From Mytilus californianus (taxonomy: Eukaryota; Mollusca; Bivalvia; Mytilida; Mytilidae): 64,000 bases of DNA. Within the stretch, counting starts at the first letter, position 1, and each line of letters begins with the position of its first letter. The DNA is taken from NCBI RefSeq assembly GCF_021869535.1, contig NW_026262744.1, positions 124,001 through 188,000 on the forward strand, given 5' to 3'. Of this stretch, positions 1 through 9,804 are shown one piece after another. The position numbers and the translations under genes were made by a program. The notes beneath the pieces were generated by a model. That model made no database searches and was not told where the DNA came from. It was given only the letters and a program-made list of their open reading frames with translations.

Positions 1-137
1 TTTACTTTTTCAAGTGGCTTATTAAAATGTATTTTCACGTATGTTCTTTTTTAAATCAATACAATTCTCACCATATTTAACTGGTTTTCCCTTCAAAACA
101 GAATAATGTCCATCTTTGAATTGTCCTTTTGTTCCTT

Positions 138-500
138 TTTACTATATAGATATAAGAAGATGTGGTATGCGTGCCAATGAGACAACTCTCCATCCAAGTC
201 AAAATTTATAAAAGTAAACCATTATAGGTCACAGTACGGTCTTCAACACGGAGCCTTGGCTCACACCGAACAGTAAGCTATAAAGGGCCCCAAAAAATTA
301 CTAGTGTAAAACCATTCAAACGGGAAAACCAACGGTCTAATCTATATAAAAAACGAGAAACGAGAAACACTAATGAACCACATCAACAAACGACAACTAC
401 TGAACATCAGATTCCTGACTTAGGACAGGTGCAAACAAATGCAGCGGGTTGAAACAATAGTGTAACATCACAACATAGAAAGACACACTATAAAATATCA
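138..500. repeat. Dispersed mussel-type repeat
   Basis: Non-coding block starting near 'gaagatgtggtatgcgtgcc' and including phrases about 'gagacaactctccatcc' and 'ggccttcaacacgg'-like text. Related text occurs at 16,670-16,800 and, reversed, at 38,690-38,845. I recognise this type as abundant in mussel genomes, from general knowledge only. No coding potential or terminal repeats seen. Bases 1-137 show nothing I can name. Confidence 0.5.
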
Positions 501-537
501 ACTGAAATAGCTTAACTCAATCAAAGGACATATTAAC

Positions 538-1620
538 AAATCAAATCAAATCAAATATTTTATTGTCTTATAAATTTTACAGTTTGTGACCAACATGTAT
601 TAACACAATAAACATATATACATACATATCAAACAAACACAATAAAAACAGCATCAAAATTTATAAAAACAAACAAGTTGTTAAGAGTCCCCTGCCCTCA
701 GTTCTAATGACTTTTTCAAGAAGGATCCTAACTTATTTGTTTGTAAAGGCGTTGATGGATTTAGTAAATAATGAATTTTTTCTTCTTCATTTAAATTATT
801 AAAGTTATTTTTTTCAGTACATATGTGTTCAAAAAAGGCATTTCTTAGTGTTTTATTATAATCACAATAGAGTAAAAAATGTTTCTCATCCTCTAGTATT
901 TTACATTTATGACAAAGTCGTTCCTCTCTTGGGATTTTAAAATATCTCCCCTTTTCAATTAAGAGGGAGTGATCACTTAGTCTAAATTTAGTGATCAATC
1001 TCCTTATCTGAAAATTAGATATATTTAGATAAGATTCTAGTTTGCAATCCTTTTTAAGTTTTTTATATAGATAAAATTTACTTTTATCATCAATGCTTTC
1101 AAATTTAGTTTCAATTAAATCTTCATATCTATTTTTCATTTTTAACTTCATATCGTTTTTTATTTTATTTACATCTTTTATGTCCTTACAATTAGAAAAA
1201 ATATTAAGGTCAATATTAGTCTCTTCAACGATATTTTTTGCATATGTATACCATGAATAAGTTCCAGTCAAATCTAGAGACTGTGCTAGAGAAAAAGCTT
1301 CCTTTATCAATGGATTAATATTATTATTATATAGTCTAGCTAAATATAAAAGGGTTTGTGTTTTAATAAAACATTCTATAGGCAACTATAATTCAACTTT
1401 TGCTCCTAAATTGGATGCATTTTTTCTTATTCCTAGAGTAGATTTACAAAATTTAAGATGCATATTTTCAATAGGGGTTTTGTCTGTAAAATCAAGTTGA
1501 TTAATTTGTTTTCCTGAAGATAAGGCTCTGTTTTTGGCTCTATGAAAAGAAATATATGTATCCAAATATGTTACTTCTGAATTATAGGTCATAATTGGTT
1601 TTACTAAAGAATCAAAATAT
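538..1620 (-). pseudogene. LINE C-terminal fragment (post-RT, Cys/His finger, 3' tail)
   Basis: A minus-strand reading frame of about 300 codons with one in-frame TAG at 1386-1388. It starts with a segment like the post-RT region of LINE polymerases (a 'LVKPIM'-like motif just upstream of position 1592) and ends in a Cys/His cluster, CHKC then H-x4-C, around 880-920. That cluster is the usual end of non-LTR polymerases. After the stop at 681 comes an AT-rich 3' region ending in (atttg)n, read on + as repeated 'caaat' at 538-556. Endonuclease and RT core are absent, so this is a 5'-truncated dead copy. Similar ends occur at 17,451-17,633 and 42,620-43,318. The LINE clade cannot be assigned. 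Confidence 0.6.
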
Positions 1621-1674
1621 TAACACCATTGAACATACACTGAACAAATAAATTTGACCTATGACACAATGTAA

Positions 1675-2050
1675 ATACAAAATAAATAAACTAAGGGAAG
1701 AATAATAAAAGTAACATGTTATATCGGTAAGAAATGTTAAACAATTAATTAAAAACAATATGCTCGAACAAAAATACCATCCATTTGCAATAACTTTAAA
1801 CACAGGTAAATGAAAATAATTTTGTTGTTAGGTATATCTGTACAGTACCAATAGAGAAAGGAAATATTTTTACAAAATAAATAATTTTGAATACAAAATA
1901 AATAAACTAAGGGAAGAATAATAAAAGTAAAATGTTATATCGGTAAGAAATGTTAAACAATTAAAGAAAAACAATATGCTCGAACAAAAATACTATTCAT
2001 TTGCAATAACTTTAAACACAGGTAAATGAAAATAATTTTGTTGTTAGGTA
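1675..2050. repeat. Two-copy direct repeat, 216 bp offset
   Basis: The text from 'aaataaactaagggaagaat' to 'attttgttgttaggta' occurs twice (about 1,681-1,833 and 1,897-2,049) with only a few differences, 216 bp apart. The right copy ends just before the LTR at 2,059. A local tandem duplication is the simplest reading. Confidence 0.7.
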
Positions 2051-2058
2051 TGTTAGGT

Positions 2059-2338
2059 TGTTATCCCTTTTTATGATAGATCCGTGTTTTACTTGCTCGG
2101 ATTATTAATATTAAAAACAATATTTTTGTATCTATTCTATATTCTCAAAACTACATATGTACAGTTATGCTACAAAATCTACGACTCCCAGTCTATGGCT
2201 ACACGTGCTGTTCTTATCTATAGTCATGCATATTCATAAGCTATGTAGGCGTGTCAAAATCGTATTATACGCGATAACGACCAGCCAGTACACACTGTAA
2301 TGATTTCATTCACCAGTATTAAAAAGATAAACATAACA
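2059..2338 (-). mobile_element. Candidate 3' LTR of the Ty3/gypsy element
   Basis: The 280-bp segment begins tgttat and ends ataaca, the inverted TG...CA termini expected of an LTR. On the minus strand it is preceded directly by a purine-rich stretch (2,339-2,349), as a 3' LTR should be. It lies downstream of the minus-strand gypsy genes that end at 3,798. I could not find a matching copy to the right of gag (9.6-12 kb), so the assignment rests on termini, polypurine tract and position, not on a pair of LTRs. Confidence 0.6.
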
Positions 2339-2349
2339 TCCCCGCCCAC
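2339..2349 (-). promoter_or_regulatory. Polypurine tract of the gypsy element
   Basis: On the minus strand this reads gtgggcgggga and abuts the LTR start. That is the expected primer site for plus-strand DNA synthesis in LTR retrotransposons. Sequence and position are seen; function is inferred. Confidence 0.55.
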
Positions 2350-3651
2350 AAATTAGAAATTTCTAAAAATTTCTTACTGGAAAATGAAATCTTTATATAT
2401 AAAAATTATTAATAACAAAATAAAAAAAAAATCTGAAACAATCTCTAAGTAAATACTAATTGTACTTTAATATACACACAATTAAAAAAAATTCATAAGT
2501 TCTCATTTAATAATGATACTATGTTTTAAATTAAATAACTGCAAAATTTGAAGACTAAAAATAAAAACAGAAAGTTTTTAAAGATCTAGAATAAAAGGTT
2601 TCTTTTTTTCTTCTTTGAAATATGCATTAAAAAAAATTATTATGTCAAAATGTATATAAAAACAGAAAACAATAAAACATTTTTCAATTAAAATCAATGA
2701 TCATGGTTTAAACTTAGTTCCCAGTGTAATTAAATTGCAGTCTTGAAACGGAAATTCTGTTTATCTGAACTGTCAAAATGACAAGTGTACATAAATTTTA
2801 TAGTTACAAATCAACTAATTTAACCCCTAAATCTCATTAGAACTCATTATGTAAATCATAATATCTCTCTGTGAAATCCCAGACACAGATGTTCGATACC
2901 ATAGGTCGTAAAATCTTGACCATTAAACTCTCACTTGTTTATCTTACGGATACTTCCAAGAGCACGACAGATTACAGCTGTCAACTTTGCTCAAGTGAAC
3001 ACTTGCGATGCATAAAAATGTAGCTTTGAAAATAAACATACATGTTTCAAAGTGATGACACTAGCAGAGACCCGTGACTCTTAATAGATTTCAAATAATA
3101 ATAACTAGTCTATTCTCACTCGCTCACATAATCAATATTATAATCTATGATCAGTAGATTAAAGATTCACACAACATTCAGTCAAAATAGATATTAATAT
3201 ATGAAAACAAAGGTTATTTCTAGCATAACATCTTTTGCGCTACTACATCTGTTATTCAACGTTCAAACAATTCACAAATCCCGGCCACCAATTTTTGGCC
3301 CCTTTAATAAAATACCGACCACCAATTTTTGGCCACTTTTAATTTTATATCTCTTGAATCATTTGATTCCACCCGAAAATTCCTAATACAATTAGACACT
3401 CAAATAGCAAAAGTAACTTTTACAAATAACCTTATCAGCACGATTTAAGGATCAACAACAACAAATATACTACTACTAAATGCAGTCACGTGTAGCCCTA
3501 TATATATAAGCATGCAAAAGAAGAGAACAAAAATCAATATAACAAACAAATAGAGTTAATGTCACTAACAGTTCAATGTAAATTAATTCTAAAACACATC
3601 ATCAAAATGTCAAAGTTATTTAATATTGTTACACACTCAACTTCAGAATCT
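2350..3651. other. AT-rich non-coding 3' region of the gypsy element
   Basis: About 1.3 kb between the polypurine tract and the chromodomain-like fragment. No convincing reading frame, no env-like gene. A short duplicated phrase 'ggccaccaatttttggcc' or a close variant lies near 3,281-3,340. Probably 3' untranslated sequence, though insertions of unrelated DNA cannot be excluded. Confidence 0.5.
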
Positions 3652-3788
3652 TGTGGCGAAGCAATTCTCACACACAAGTATAAACTTTTCATCTTGACTA
3701 GCTGTGGCGAGGCAATTCTCACACACAGATCTGTATAAAACGTCTGAAACAATGTTGATTGGTTGTGGCGAAACAATTTTCACACACA
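3652..3788. repeat. Three copies of a 25-nt motif, 3' side of gypsy coding region
   Basis: The motif tgtggcgaagcaattctcac (followed by acaca) occurs at 3,652-3,676, 3,703-3,727 and, more diverged, 3,764-3,788, spaced 51 and 61 bp apart. Related motifs in the same orientation lie upstream of gag at 9,581-9,712. No function is known to me. Confidence 0.65.
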
Positions 3789-3797
3789 AAAATAAAC

Positions 3798-4030
3798 TCA
3801 CAGTATCATTGGAGGTGGTCTATTTTGAACTACCTTCTTTGCTTTAGGGGATAAACTTGACTCCTCTACCCATATAGAATTTTGTGCTGGTTCGCCGACA
3901 ATTTGTACAAGATATTTTAATTGATTGTTATCGATTTTCCTTGCTAATACACGTTTGATTTTATGATATCGATTTTCGTCTGATGATATTGATTCTGTTC
4001 CTAATTCGGAATCTAAATTAACAAAGTCAT
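3798..4030 (-). pseudogene. Chromodomain-like C-terminal extension of integrase, out of frame
   Basis: About 70 codons directly follow the integrase but in another frame; the frame change falls at about 4,010-4,030. The sequence has a chromodomain-like pattern: hydrophobic K-x-V-L start, YLV strand, conserved W in 'SIWVEE', then a short helix with 'SPKAKK'. Chromodomains at the integrase C terminus direct some Ty3/gypsy elements (chromoviruses) to chromatin. The frame break makes this copy unable to encode the fused protein as it stands. The domain assignment is by eye. Confidence 0.55.
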
Positions 4031-5431
4031 TAAATTTTGTGGCTTTTTATTTCTAGTTGACTGACGTACAGGGACTTGTTCAGAATATGACGAACTAGAA
4101 GAATCGACCGTAGTATTGGCACTTTGGCTTTCACTTACATGTTGCAAATACGGCTGTGGTTGCGGGGCACGAATATATGCCATTTTAAATCTATTTATGT
4201 GTACAGGCATTCGAAATCTTCGCTTGTTTTCAGGATCTCTAATTTTTATTAAATGAGGACTTGGTATATTATCAACAATAAAAGGTCCAGTGTATTTAGC
4301 TTGTAATTTTCGTCCCTGCCCAGTAGGCTCGTCGTGCGAGTACACATAGTCTCCAAATGACAATTTTAGAGTTGATGTTGTTTTATTTACTCTTTCAACC
4401 ATTTTAGCATTTGCCTTTTCAACGTTTATTTGGACTTCTTTTCTTATTGTGTTCATTTTTTGTTGCATTTGTTTACGGTAAACGTGTATATCTTTTGGAA
4501 TGTCTCTTAAATCTAAATCAGGAGGAGTTGAAAGCGGAAATTGGGGTCTATTACCATATACCACTTCAAATGGCGAGTATTGTGTAGCTGCGTTTGTACA
4601 GGAATCCATTGAAAATATTACAGCTGGTAAAACATCATTCCAAGGTCTACCTTTCCTTATATATGGAGTCATTCGTTCTTCTAATGTTCGATGTGAACGT
4701 TCACATGTACCTAGACAATGATGCGCAAAACTTGGTGTAAACTCTTGGGAAACTTCCAACATTTTACATAGTTCTTTTGTACCTTTTGAAATAAATTCTG
4801 ACCCTTGGTCACTCAATAAAGTATGGCAAACACCATAAGACGAAAATAATTGAAAAAGTGCATGACACACAGATAGAGCATCACAATTATGTAAAGGTAC
4901 AGCAAATACAAGTTTGCTAAACATGTCAACAGCGGTGAATATATGTGAATGTCCTGCCGATGAAAGTGGGAAAGGCCCACATAAGTCTACTTCCCATACC
5001 TGAAACGGTGCTGATGGTGTCGGGAAAGAAATAATACCTGCTTTAGTATGTACACTTGAGGTTTTACGTATTTGGCATTCGTGACAGGTTCTGACATATT
5101 CTGATACTGTTGTAGATAACCTCAAAAAATAATAATGTTCACGTACTCTATCGATTGTATTTTTAATTCCAGAATGACCTCCGAGAGGTGAATCATGACA
5201 CATGTGTAACACTAAATTTCTCATTAATCTTGGAACCACAAGTTGAAAGTTGTCTAAATTACATGCTCTACGGGTTTTCTTCTTTACGGAGCTATGAAAT
5301 AAAACGCCATCAATTAATAGATAATCAGCCGCTTGTAATAATAATTTCCTGGCTTGTTTCTGTAAATTAGGAAGTTTATTTTCTTCCAAGTAAATAATCA
5401 TAGGTAATAAATCAGGATCTTTCCTTTGCAA
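4013..5431 (-). CDS. Ty3/gypsy integrase domain
   Basis: Integrase inserts retroelement cDNA into the genome. The 472-residue frame has, in order: an HHCC zinc-binding module (H at about residue 75, the CHEC pair near 115), a DDE core with D in 'VDLCGPF', D in 'LSDQGSEF' and E in 'CERSHRTLEE', and a GPF motif ('KYTGPFIVDNI') as in GPY/F-type gypsy integrases. All three catalytic acidic residues are present. It continues pol from the RNase H side, but the linker carries a LINE-tail insertion (5,808-5,861) and stops near 5,470 and 5,531. The first Met is probably not a real start, as integrase is normally released from a polyprotein. Its C terminus leads out of frame into the chromodomain-like segment. 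Confidence 0.9.
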   Translation of the reverse strand: MQRKDPDLLPMIIYLEENKLPNLQKQARKLLLQAADYLLIDGVLFHSSVKKKTRRACNLDNFQLVVPRLMRNLVLHMCHDSPLGGHSGIKNTIDRVREHYYFLRLSTTVSEYVRTCHECQIRKTSSVHTKAGIISFPTPSAPFQVWEVDLCGPFPLSSAGHSHIFTAVDMFSKLVFAVPLHNCDALSVCHALFQLFSSYGVCHTLLSDQGSEFISKGTKELCKMLEVSQEFTPSFAHHCLGTCERSHRTLEERMTPYIRKGRPWNDVLPAVIFSMDSCTNAATQYSPFEVVYGNRPQFPLSTPPDLDLRDIPKDIHVYRKQMQQKMNTIRKEVQINVEKANAKMVERVNKTTSTLKLSFGDYVYSHDEPTGQGRKLQAKYTGPFIVDNIPSPHLIKIRDPENKRRFRMPVHINRFKMAYIRAPQPQPYLQHVSESQSANTTVDSSSSSYSEQVPVRQSTRNKKPQNLMTLLI

Positions 5432-5807
5432 ATCTTTAATATTTTGAGGTGTTAAATCACTGTTTTTTTAAATTTCAAGTTCCGATAACGTATTGTCATG
5501 ATTTTGATTATTCATAATAATTTGAGTAGGTTAATCGAAATTATTGTCACTTGTCGTATCATACACCGTGGAAATATCAAAAATGTCTAGTTTGTCACTG
5601 CACTGGTCAGTTGTTTTATCATATAAAGAGTCATTGTTGTTAAGTTGGGTAACATTTACAGTTTCATACTTTTTGTTAAGTTTAGTTTTCTTCTTTTTGT
5701 ATGCTGTTGTCTCAACATCGTCTGTATCAGCATCATAAACGCATTCAGAGAAAATATCTACATTATTTACATTTATGACCGTTGCGGATTCGGTTTCAGA
5801 ATTATGA

Positions 5808-5861
5808 TTGATTGTTGGTTGCTTTACGCCGCATTAGCACAACAAGGCTATATCGCGGCGA
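5808..5861 (-). mobile_element. 54-bp dead-on-arrival LINE 3' end inserted in gypsy pol
   Basis: The insertion is flanked by a perfect 12-bp duplication, tcagaattatga (5,796-5,807 and 5,862-5,873). On the minus strand it consists of a stem-loop (cgccgc...gcggcg, arms 5,855-5,860 and 5,827-5,832) and the tail taaagcaaccaacaatcaa. The same stem-loop and tail end the LINE at 28,173-28,235. It interrupts the linker between RNase H and integrase and brings in a stop. The clean duplication and exact match to the LINE end make this a confident 5'-truncated retrotransposition event. Confidence 0.85.
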
Positions 5862-7371
5862 TCAGAATTATGAAGAAAGTCAGCTAAATTTCTACCGGAC
5901 GGCAATTTGATTTGTCCAGTTCGTTCTGTGACATAAGGAAAGAATGGATCGTCTTCATCTGGACTGATGACGGGTTCATCATTTTGTCTTGTACATCGGG
6001 ACAATGCATCTGCTACTTGCATTTGTTCGGCTGGTTTATATTGCAGGTCGAAATTGAATTGTTGTAAAATAGCCATCCATCGTTCATAAATTGCACCCTT
6101 GAATTGTTTTTGAAAAATAGGTCTCAAAGCTTGATGGTCACATTCAACAACAAATTTATTTCCACGTAAATAATCAGCGCAGTCTAGAATACTAACTACC
6201 ATGCCCAAAAGTTCGAGTTTTGTAGGTCCATAGGACTGTTGCCATCTACTTAAAGATTTTGAACCAAATCGTATAACTCTTGGTTGTTCTTCACCGTTTA
6301 CATTATGATGCATTTGATATAACATGTAACCAATTCCACGCGAAGATGTGTCTACAGCAAGTCTAAATGTCAAATCATAATTGGGAAATGCTAATATTTT
6401 CGAGTTCAGTAACGCATATTTCAAATCATTAAATGACGATTGTTGTTCAACATTCCAAACGAAAAACTGACCCTTTTTCAGTAATCTAGTTAATGGTGAT
6501 ATTTTTGCACTGAAATTCGGAATAAATTTTCGGAACCAGTTAAGCATTCCTATAAGACGTCGTAGCTCTTTTACATTTTTAGGGGGTGGGTATTCTTGAA
6601 TTGCCTGTACTCGATCAGGTGGCGGACTTACTCCTTCCTTTGAAATAGAATGGCCTAAAAAGATACATGACGACTGAGCAAACGAACACTTCTTTGGTCC
6701 CAACTTAAGACCTGCAGAACGAAATCTATGAAAAACTTCTTGTAAGTCAGTAATATGTTGCTCAAATGTCTCCGAGCATATCAAAACATCGTCAAGATAA
6801 CAAAGACATGACTTAAATTTTAGTCCATGCAACACTTTGTCCATGAGTAATTGGAAAGATGCCGGTGATGACGAAAGTCCCATCGGTAAACGCAAAAATT
6901 TATATGTACCAAAGCATGTATTAAATGCTGTGTAGCGTGTAGAGTCGGGGTCAATACATAACTGGAAAAATCCAGAGGACAAATCAATTGACGATATATA
7001 GTTTGGAACAAATTGTGAAAATGACTCTGTAAGTTCTTGTAGATTGGGAATAAAATATTTAAACTGTTCGGTACAAGAATTTAAATATCTAAAATCGCAA
7101 CAAAATCTATATTGTGATAAGGCTGCATCCTTTTCGTTTTGAAAAGTATCATTTTGTCTTTTTCGTTTAGTCACCAATAATATTGGACTTGTGATAGGCA
7201 CATTTTCTTCCTCGCTAATCGGTGCTATGATTCCTTGTTTAAGGAGTTCATCTAAATGGTGCAGCAATACTTCGCTTTTATGTGGCGGGAGTCGATAAGG
7301 TTGTTGGTGTTTTGGTTTAACATCAGGTTTAAGATTTATTTTATGTTGTACATAAGTTGAGAACCCTAGTC
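5834..7371 (-). CDS. Ty3/gypsy reverse transcriptase and RNase H
   Basis: The polymerase copies retroelement RNA into DNA; RNase H removes the template. RT motifs in order: 'SIDLSSGFFQL', 'LPMGLSSSPASFQ', the catalytic box 'CYLDDVLI' and 'FLGHSIS'. RNase H follows with 'AVDTSSRGIG', an E in 'TKLELLG', a D in 'VECDHQAL' and the closing 'VADALSR'. The conserved 'YRLPPH' approach to RT lies upstream of 7,267 in the same frame, so coding begins near 7,371, where the protease frame stops. The last residues (5,834-5,861) are read from the LINE-tail insertion, not from gypsy sequence. Motifs look intact, but neighbouring breaks mean this copy is not autonomous. Confidence 0.9.
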
Positions 7372-8205
7372 AGGATTTTCTTTTGTTACGAAAATGTCCT
7401 TGTTTTCATACAAACAGTCAGTTAATTGCGTTGTTTGTTCCGGATTTAATGGTTCAGGAATACTAAAATTTGACAAAAACACAGTTTTGGTTTCATCGGT
7501 AAATTCATTGTTTCTACCAGTTGAAATAATCTGATTAATGGATCCACTGATCTGTACATTTTGAACTACAGGGGGACATTTAATGTCTTCAGCTATAACA
7601 CTAAAGTCAGCATTCAATATCTGAAAATTCGCCAATATTGACCCTTTAGAGACTGAAATTGTTGTATTTGTAGTGTTCATTAACTTCAAAAGAATAGTTT
7701 TATCAATTGACACAGTGACTAACGCTTTTGCAAGAAGCAGCCCTTTTCCTAACGAAAACGCATTGTTTGTACATATACCTTGAAGACCAACAGATAAATA
7801 TTTCGGCACATTTGCCCGAACAAAAATTTCAGAATTTGGCTGAATACTTAGCCTTTTATTACCTTTCACATGATGATATTTACTGTTTGTGTTAAATTCA
7901 CTGAAATTCAATGTAATATTACTAGATTTCAAGTATTCCATACCTAAAATTAACGGATGTGATGTCGTGCTAAGAATGTACACTTTGACCTCATGTAAAC
8001 CTTGGTTCGTTTTAATTGTTACGGAAGAAATTCCTTCCACAAATATTAATTGTCCATTTGCTAATTTAATGGGTTCAGTGAACCTACTGATATCGGATTT
8101 AACATGCCTTGGTAAAGATTTGTATAGTGCAGCGGACATAATGTTAATTGAACTTCCAGTGTCAATCAAAGCTGCGATATCAACATTATCACAACAAACA
8201 TTCAT
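7366..8205 (-). CDS. Ty3/gypsy retropepsin (aspartic protease) region
   Basis: Matures the Gag-Pol polyprotein. The 279-residue frame opens with the active-site motif 'ALIDTGSSINIMS' (D-T-G-S) and has the second retropepsin signature 'LILGMEYL' near residue 88. The remainder is a spacer leading to RT. The frame stops (TAG) exactly where the conserved 'NPDLG'-type junction with RT should be read; the RT frame is entered by a -1 shift there. No classical slippery heptamer is evident, so a single-base loss is as likely as programmed frameshifting. The gap to gag (8,206-8,279) is short, as in a continuous gag-pol locus. Confidence 0.85.
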   Translation of the reverse strand: MNVCCDNVDIAALIDTGSSINIMSAALYKSLPRHVKSDISRFTEPIKLANGQLIFVEGISSVTIKTNQGLHEVKVYILSTTSHPLILGMEYLKSSNITLNFSEFNTNSKYHHVKGNKRLSIQPNSEIFVRANVPKYLSVGLQGICTNNAFSLGKGLLLAKALVTVSIDKTILLKLMNTTNTTISVSKGSILANFQILNADFSVIAEDIKCPPVVQNVQISGSINQIISTGRNNEFTDETKTVFLSNFSIPEPLNPEQTTQLTDCLYENKDIFVTKENPD

Positions 8206-8279
8206 ATAAATAAAATTATCAAAAGTAGATAGGTAATCTGGTTTGGAATCGGTATAATTGACTTGTTTAGACCTCGGAT

Positions 8280-9566
8280 TTATGGACCCGAACGATTTGG
8301 CCTTGTATCGGTCGGGTATTGGTAGTTTTCCTGATTTGGTTTAAAGGATTTGCATCGAAAAGCAGTGTGACCCGTTTGGTGACAAATTTGGCATTTATTA
8401 CTTGTTGTTTGTCCAAATCCATTCCAATTGCATTCTCGTTTCCTATGTCCTGGAAAATTACAGTTGAAACAATTTGAATTGGTGTTTGGGTATTGATACT
8501 GTTGTCTCCTTTGAAAATTATTTTGTGGCGACTCGTATTGGCTATTTGATGATGCTTGTGGGGCTTTCGAAATTAAAAGCTCTGACACATTTTTACTGAG
8601 CGTAGCAACTTCATTCGTAAGACTAGCGAATTCAGAGGAATTTTTAACTTCAGAATCATGTTGTGTAGGTTGCGAGGTAGAGTTATTGACATCGTCGTGT
8701 TTTGATGTTGAAATCTGATTTATAGCAGAAGTGAGGCTTGAAATCTGAGGTTTGAGATTAGAAATTTCGCTTTGTTCAATGGGAGAGCTAGAAACTGCAT
8801 TTTCAAATATCATCTCACGGTATCCACATGTTTCGGCCATTTTAGCAGACGTTAAAGCGGCGGACAAATCTGATGGCTGACCAGCCCGTACGAAAAATGC
8901 CATTTTCTCTGGTAGGCCCTCTATGACTCTAGCCGAAACCTCATGATCAGGTTTGTGTAAAAGGTTTCCCTTTTCAAGGATTTGACTATGGAAATCTTCA
9001 AGCTGTTGAGATTTTCCTAATTTAAGGGTGTTAAAAATTTGACCCTCCATCATGGCCATGGCGCTGTGATTTTTAAAATTTGTAAATTTTTCTTCAAACA
9101 AAACTTCGATGGCGTTCCAGGATTCTTTTGATCTTTCACTCAGGGTATTAAACCAGGTTAATGCTGGACCTTTTAAATGAAGATGAAACGCGGCTACTTT
9201 TTTCCCATCAAAATCACGAAGATCGTGCAAAAGGGCATACGACTTAAATTCCGATAAAAATTTCTTTGCGTTGTCCTGGGAATAACCCGAAAATGTTGAG
9301 CAGTTGGCAAGTTTTTCCATTTTGGCAAACGAGTTTGAGTTTTTTGGAAGCGACGAGTCTAAATTTGTAGAATGCAATTTTAGCGTGGAACTTTTCCTTG
9401 GTGTTGGTAGGGAGAGGAAAATGTCATGTTCTTTAAATTCGTTAAATTTTAGAAAATCTGGAGTTAAAATAGTATTATCAAAACCATCTTCATTTTGATA
9501 CAAAAACGTAGATTCAGCGGTGTTATTAATTTCAGCGGAAGAAAAATCAATCTCTGGAGTACTCAT
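8280..9566 (-). CDS. Ty3/gypsy Gag with two zinc knuckles
   Basis: Structural protein that packages element RNA. The 428-residue frame has a capsid-like central part ('FDGKKVAAFHLHLKGPALTWF' type pattern, about residues 120-140, common to retrotransposon gag), a Ser/Thr/Asn-rich linker, and two CCHC knuckles near the end: CFNCNFPGHRKREC and CQICHQTGHTAFRC. Start chosen at the ATG at 9,566, which opens the uninterrupted frame. It is followed by protease on the same strand. Intact in frame. Confidence 0.88.
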   Translation of the reverse strand: MSTPEIDFSSAEINNTAESTFLYQNEDGFDNTILTPDFLKFNEFKEHDIFLSLPTPRKSSTLKLHSTNLDSSLPKNSNSFAKMEKLANCSTFSGYSQDNAKKFLSEFKSYALLHDLRDFDGKKVAAFHLHLKGPALTWFNTLSERSKESWNAIEVLFEEKFTNFKNHSAMAMMEGQIFNTLKLGKSQQLEDFHSQILEKGNLLHKPDHEVSARVIEGLPEKMAFFVRAGQPSDLSAALTSAKMAETCGYREMIFENAVSSSPIEQSEISNLKPQISSLTSAINQISTSKHDDVNNSTSQPTQHDSEVKNSSEFASLTNEVATLSKNVSELLISKAPQASSNSQYESPQNNFQRRQQYQYPNTNSNCFNCNFPGHRKRECNWNGFGQTTSNKCQICHQTGHTAFRCKSFKPNQENYQYPTDTRPNRSGP

Positions 9567-9580
9567 GTCAATTACAGTTC

Positions 9581-9712
9581 AAATTGTAGCGTACCAATGT
9601 ACACATACAGAAAAAAGTTATTCATTCCTTGCATTTTGTATCGCAAATTCCCACACATATATACCTAACTCGGAACTGGAATATTGTAGCGCGACAATTT
9701 GCACATACAATT
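9581..9712. repeat. Degenerate 25-nt motifs upstream of gag
   Basis: Three degenerate units resembling tgtagcgcgacaatttgcac lie at about 9,582-9,611, 9,633-9,657 and 9,682-9,712, spaced about 50 bp. They have the same orientation and spacing as the motifs at 3,652-3,788 on the other side of the gypsy coding region. The block is in the 5' untranslated region of gag. Confidence 0.5.
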
Positions 9713-9804
9713 ATTAAGTATAGTAATTAAACGTACTTACAGATAACTTGAGTTGAATCTTTGAAATAAATCCTTTCCCAGGCAGAATTCTCTAGTATTA
9801 TAAC

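Noticed and set aside
2350..3651. Envelope gene downstream of gypsy integrase
   Set aside because: No frame longer than about 60 codons, no signal peptide or membrane pattern.
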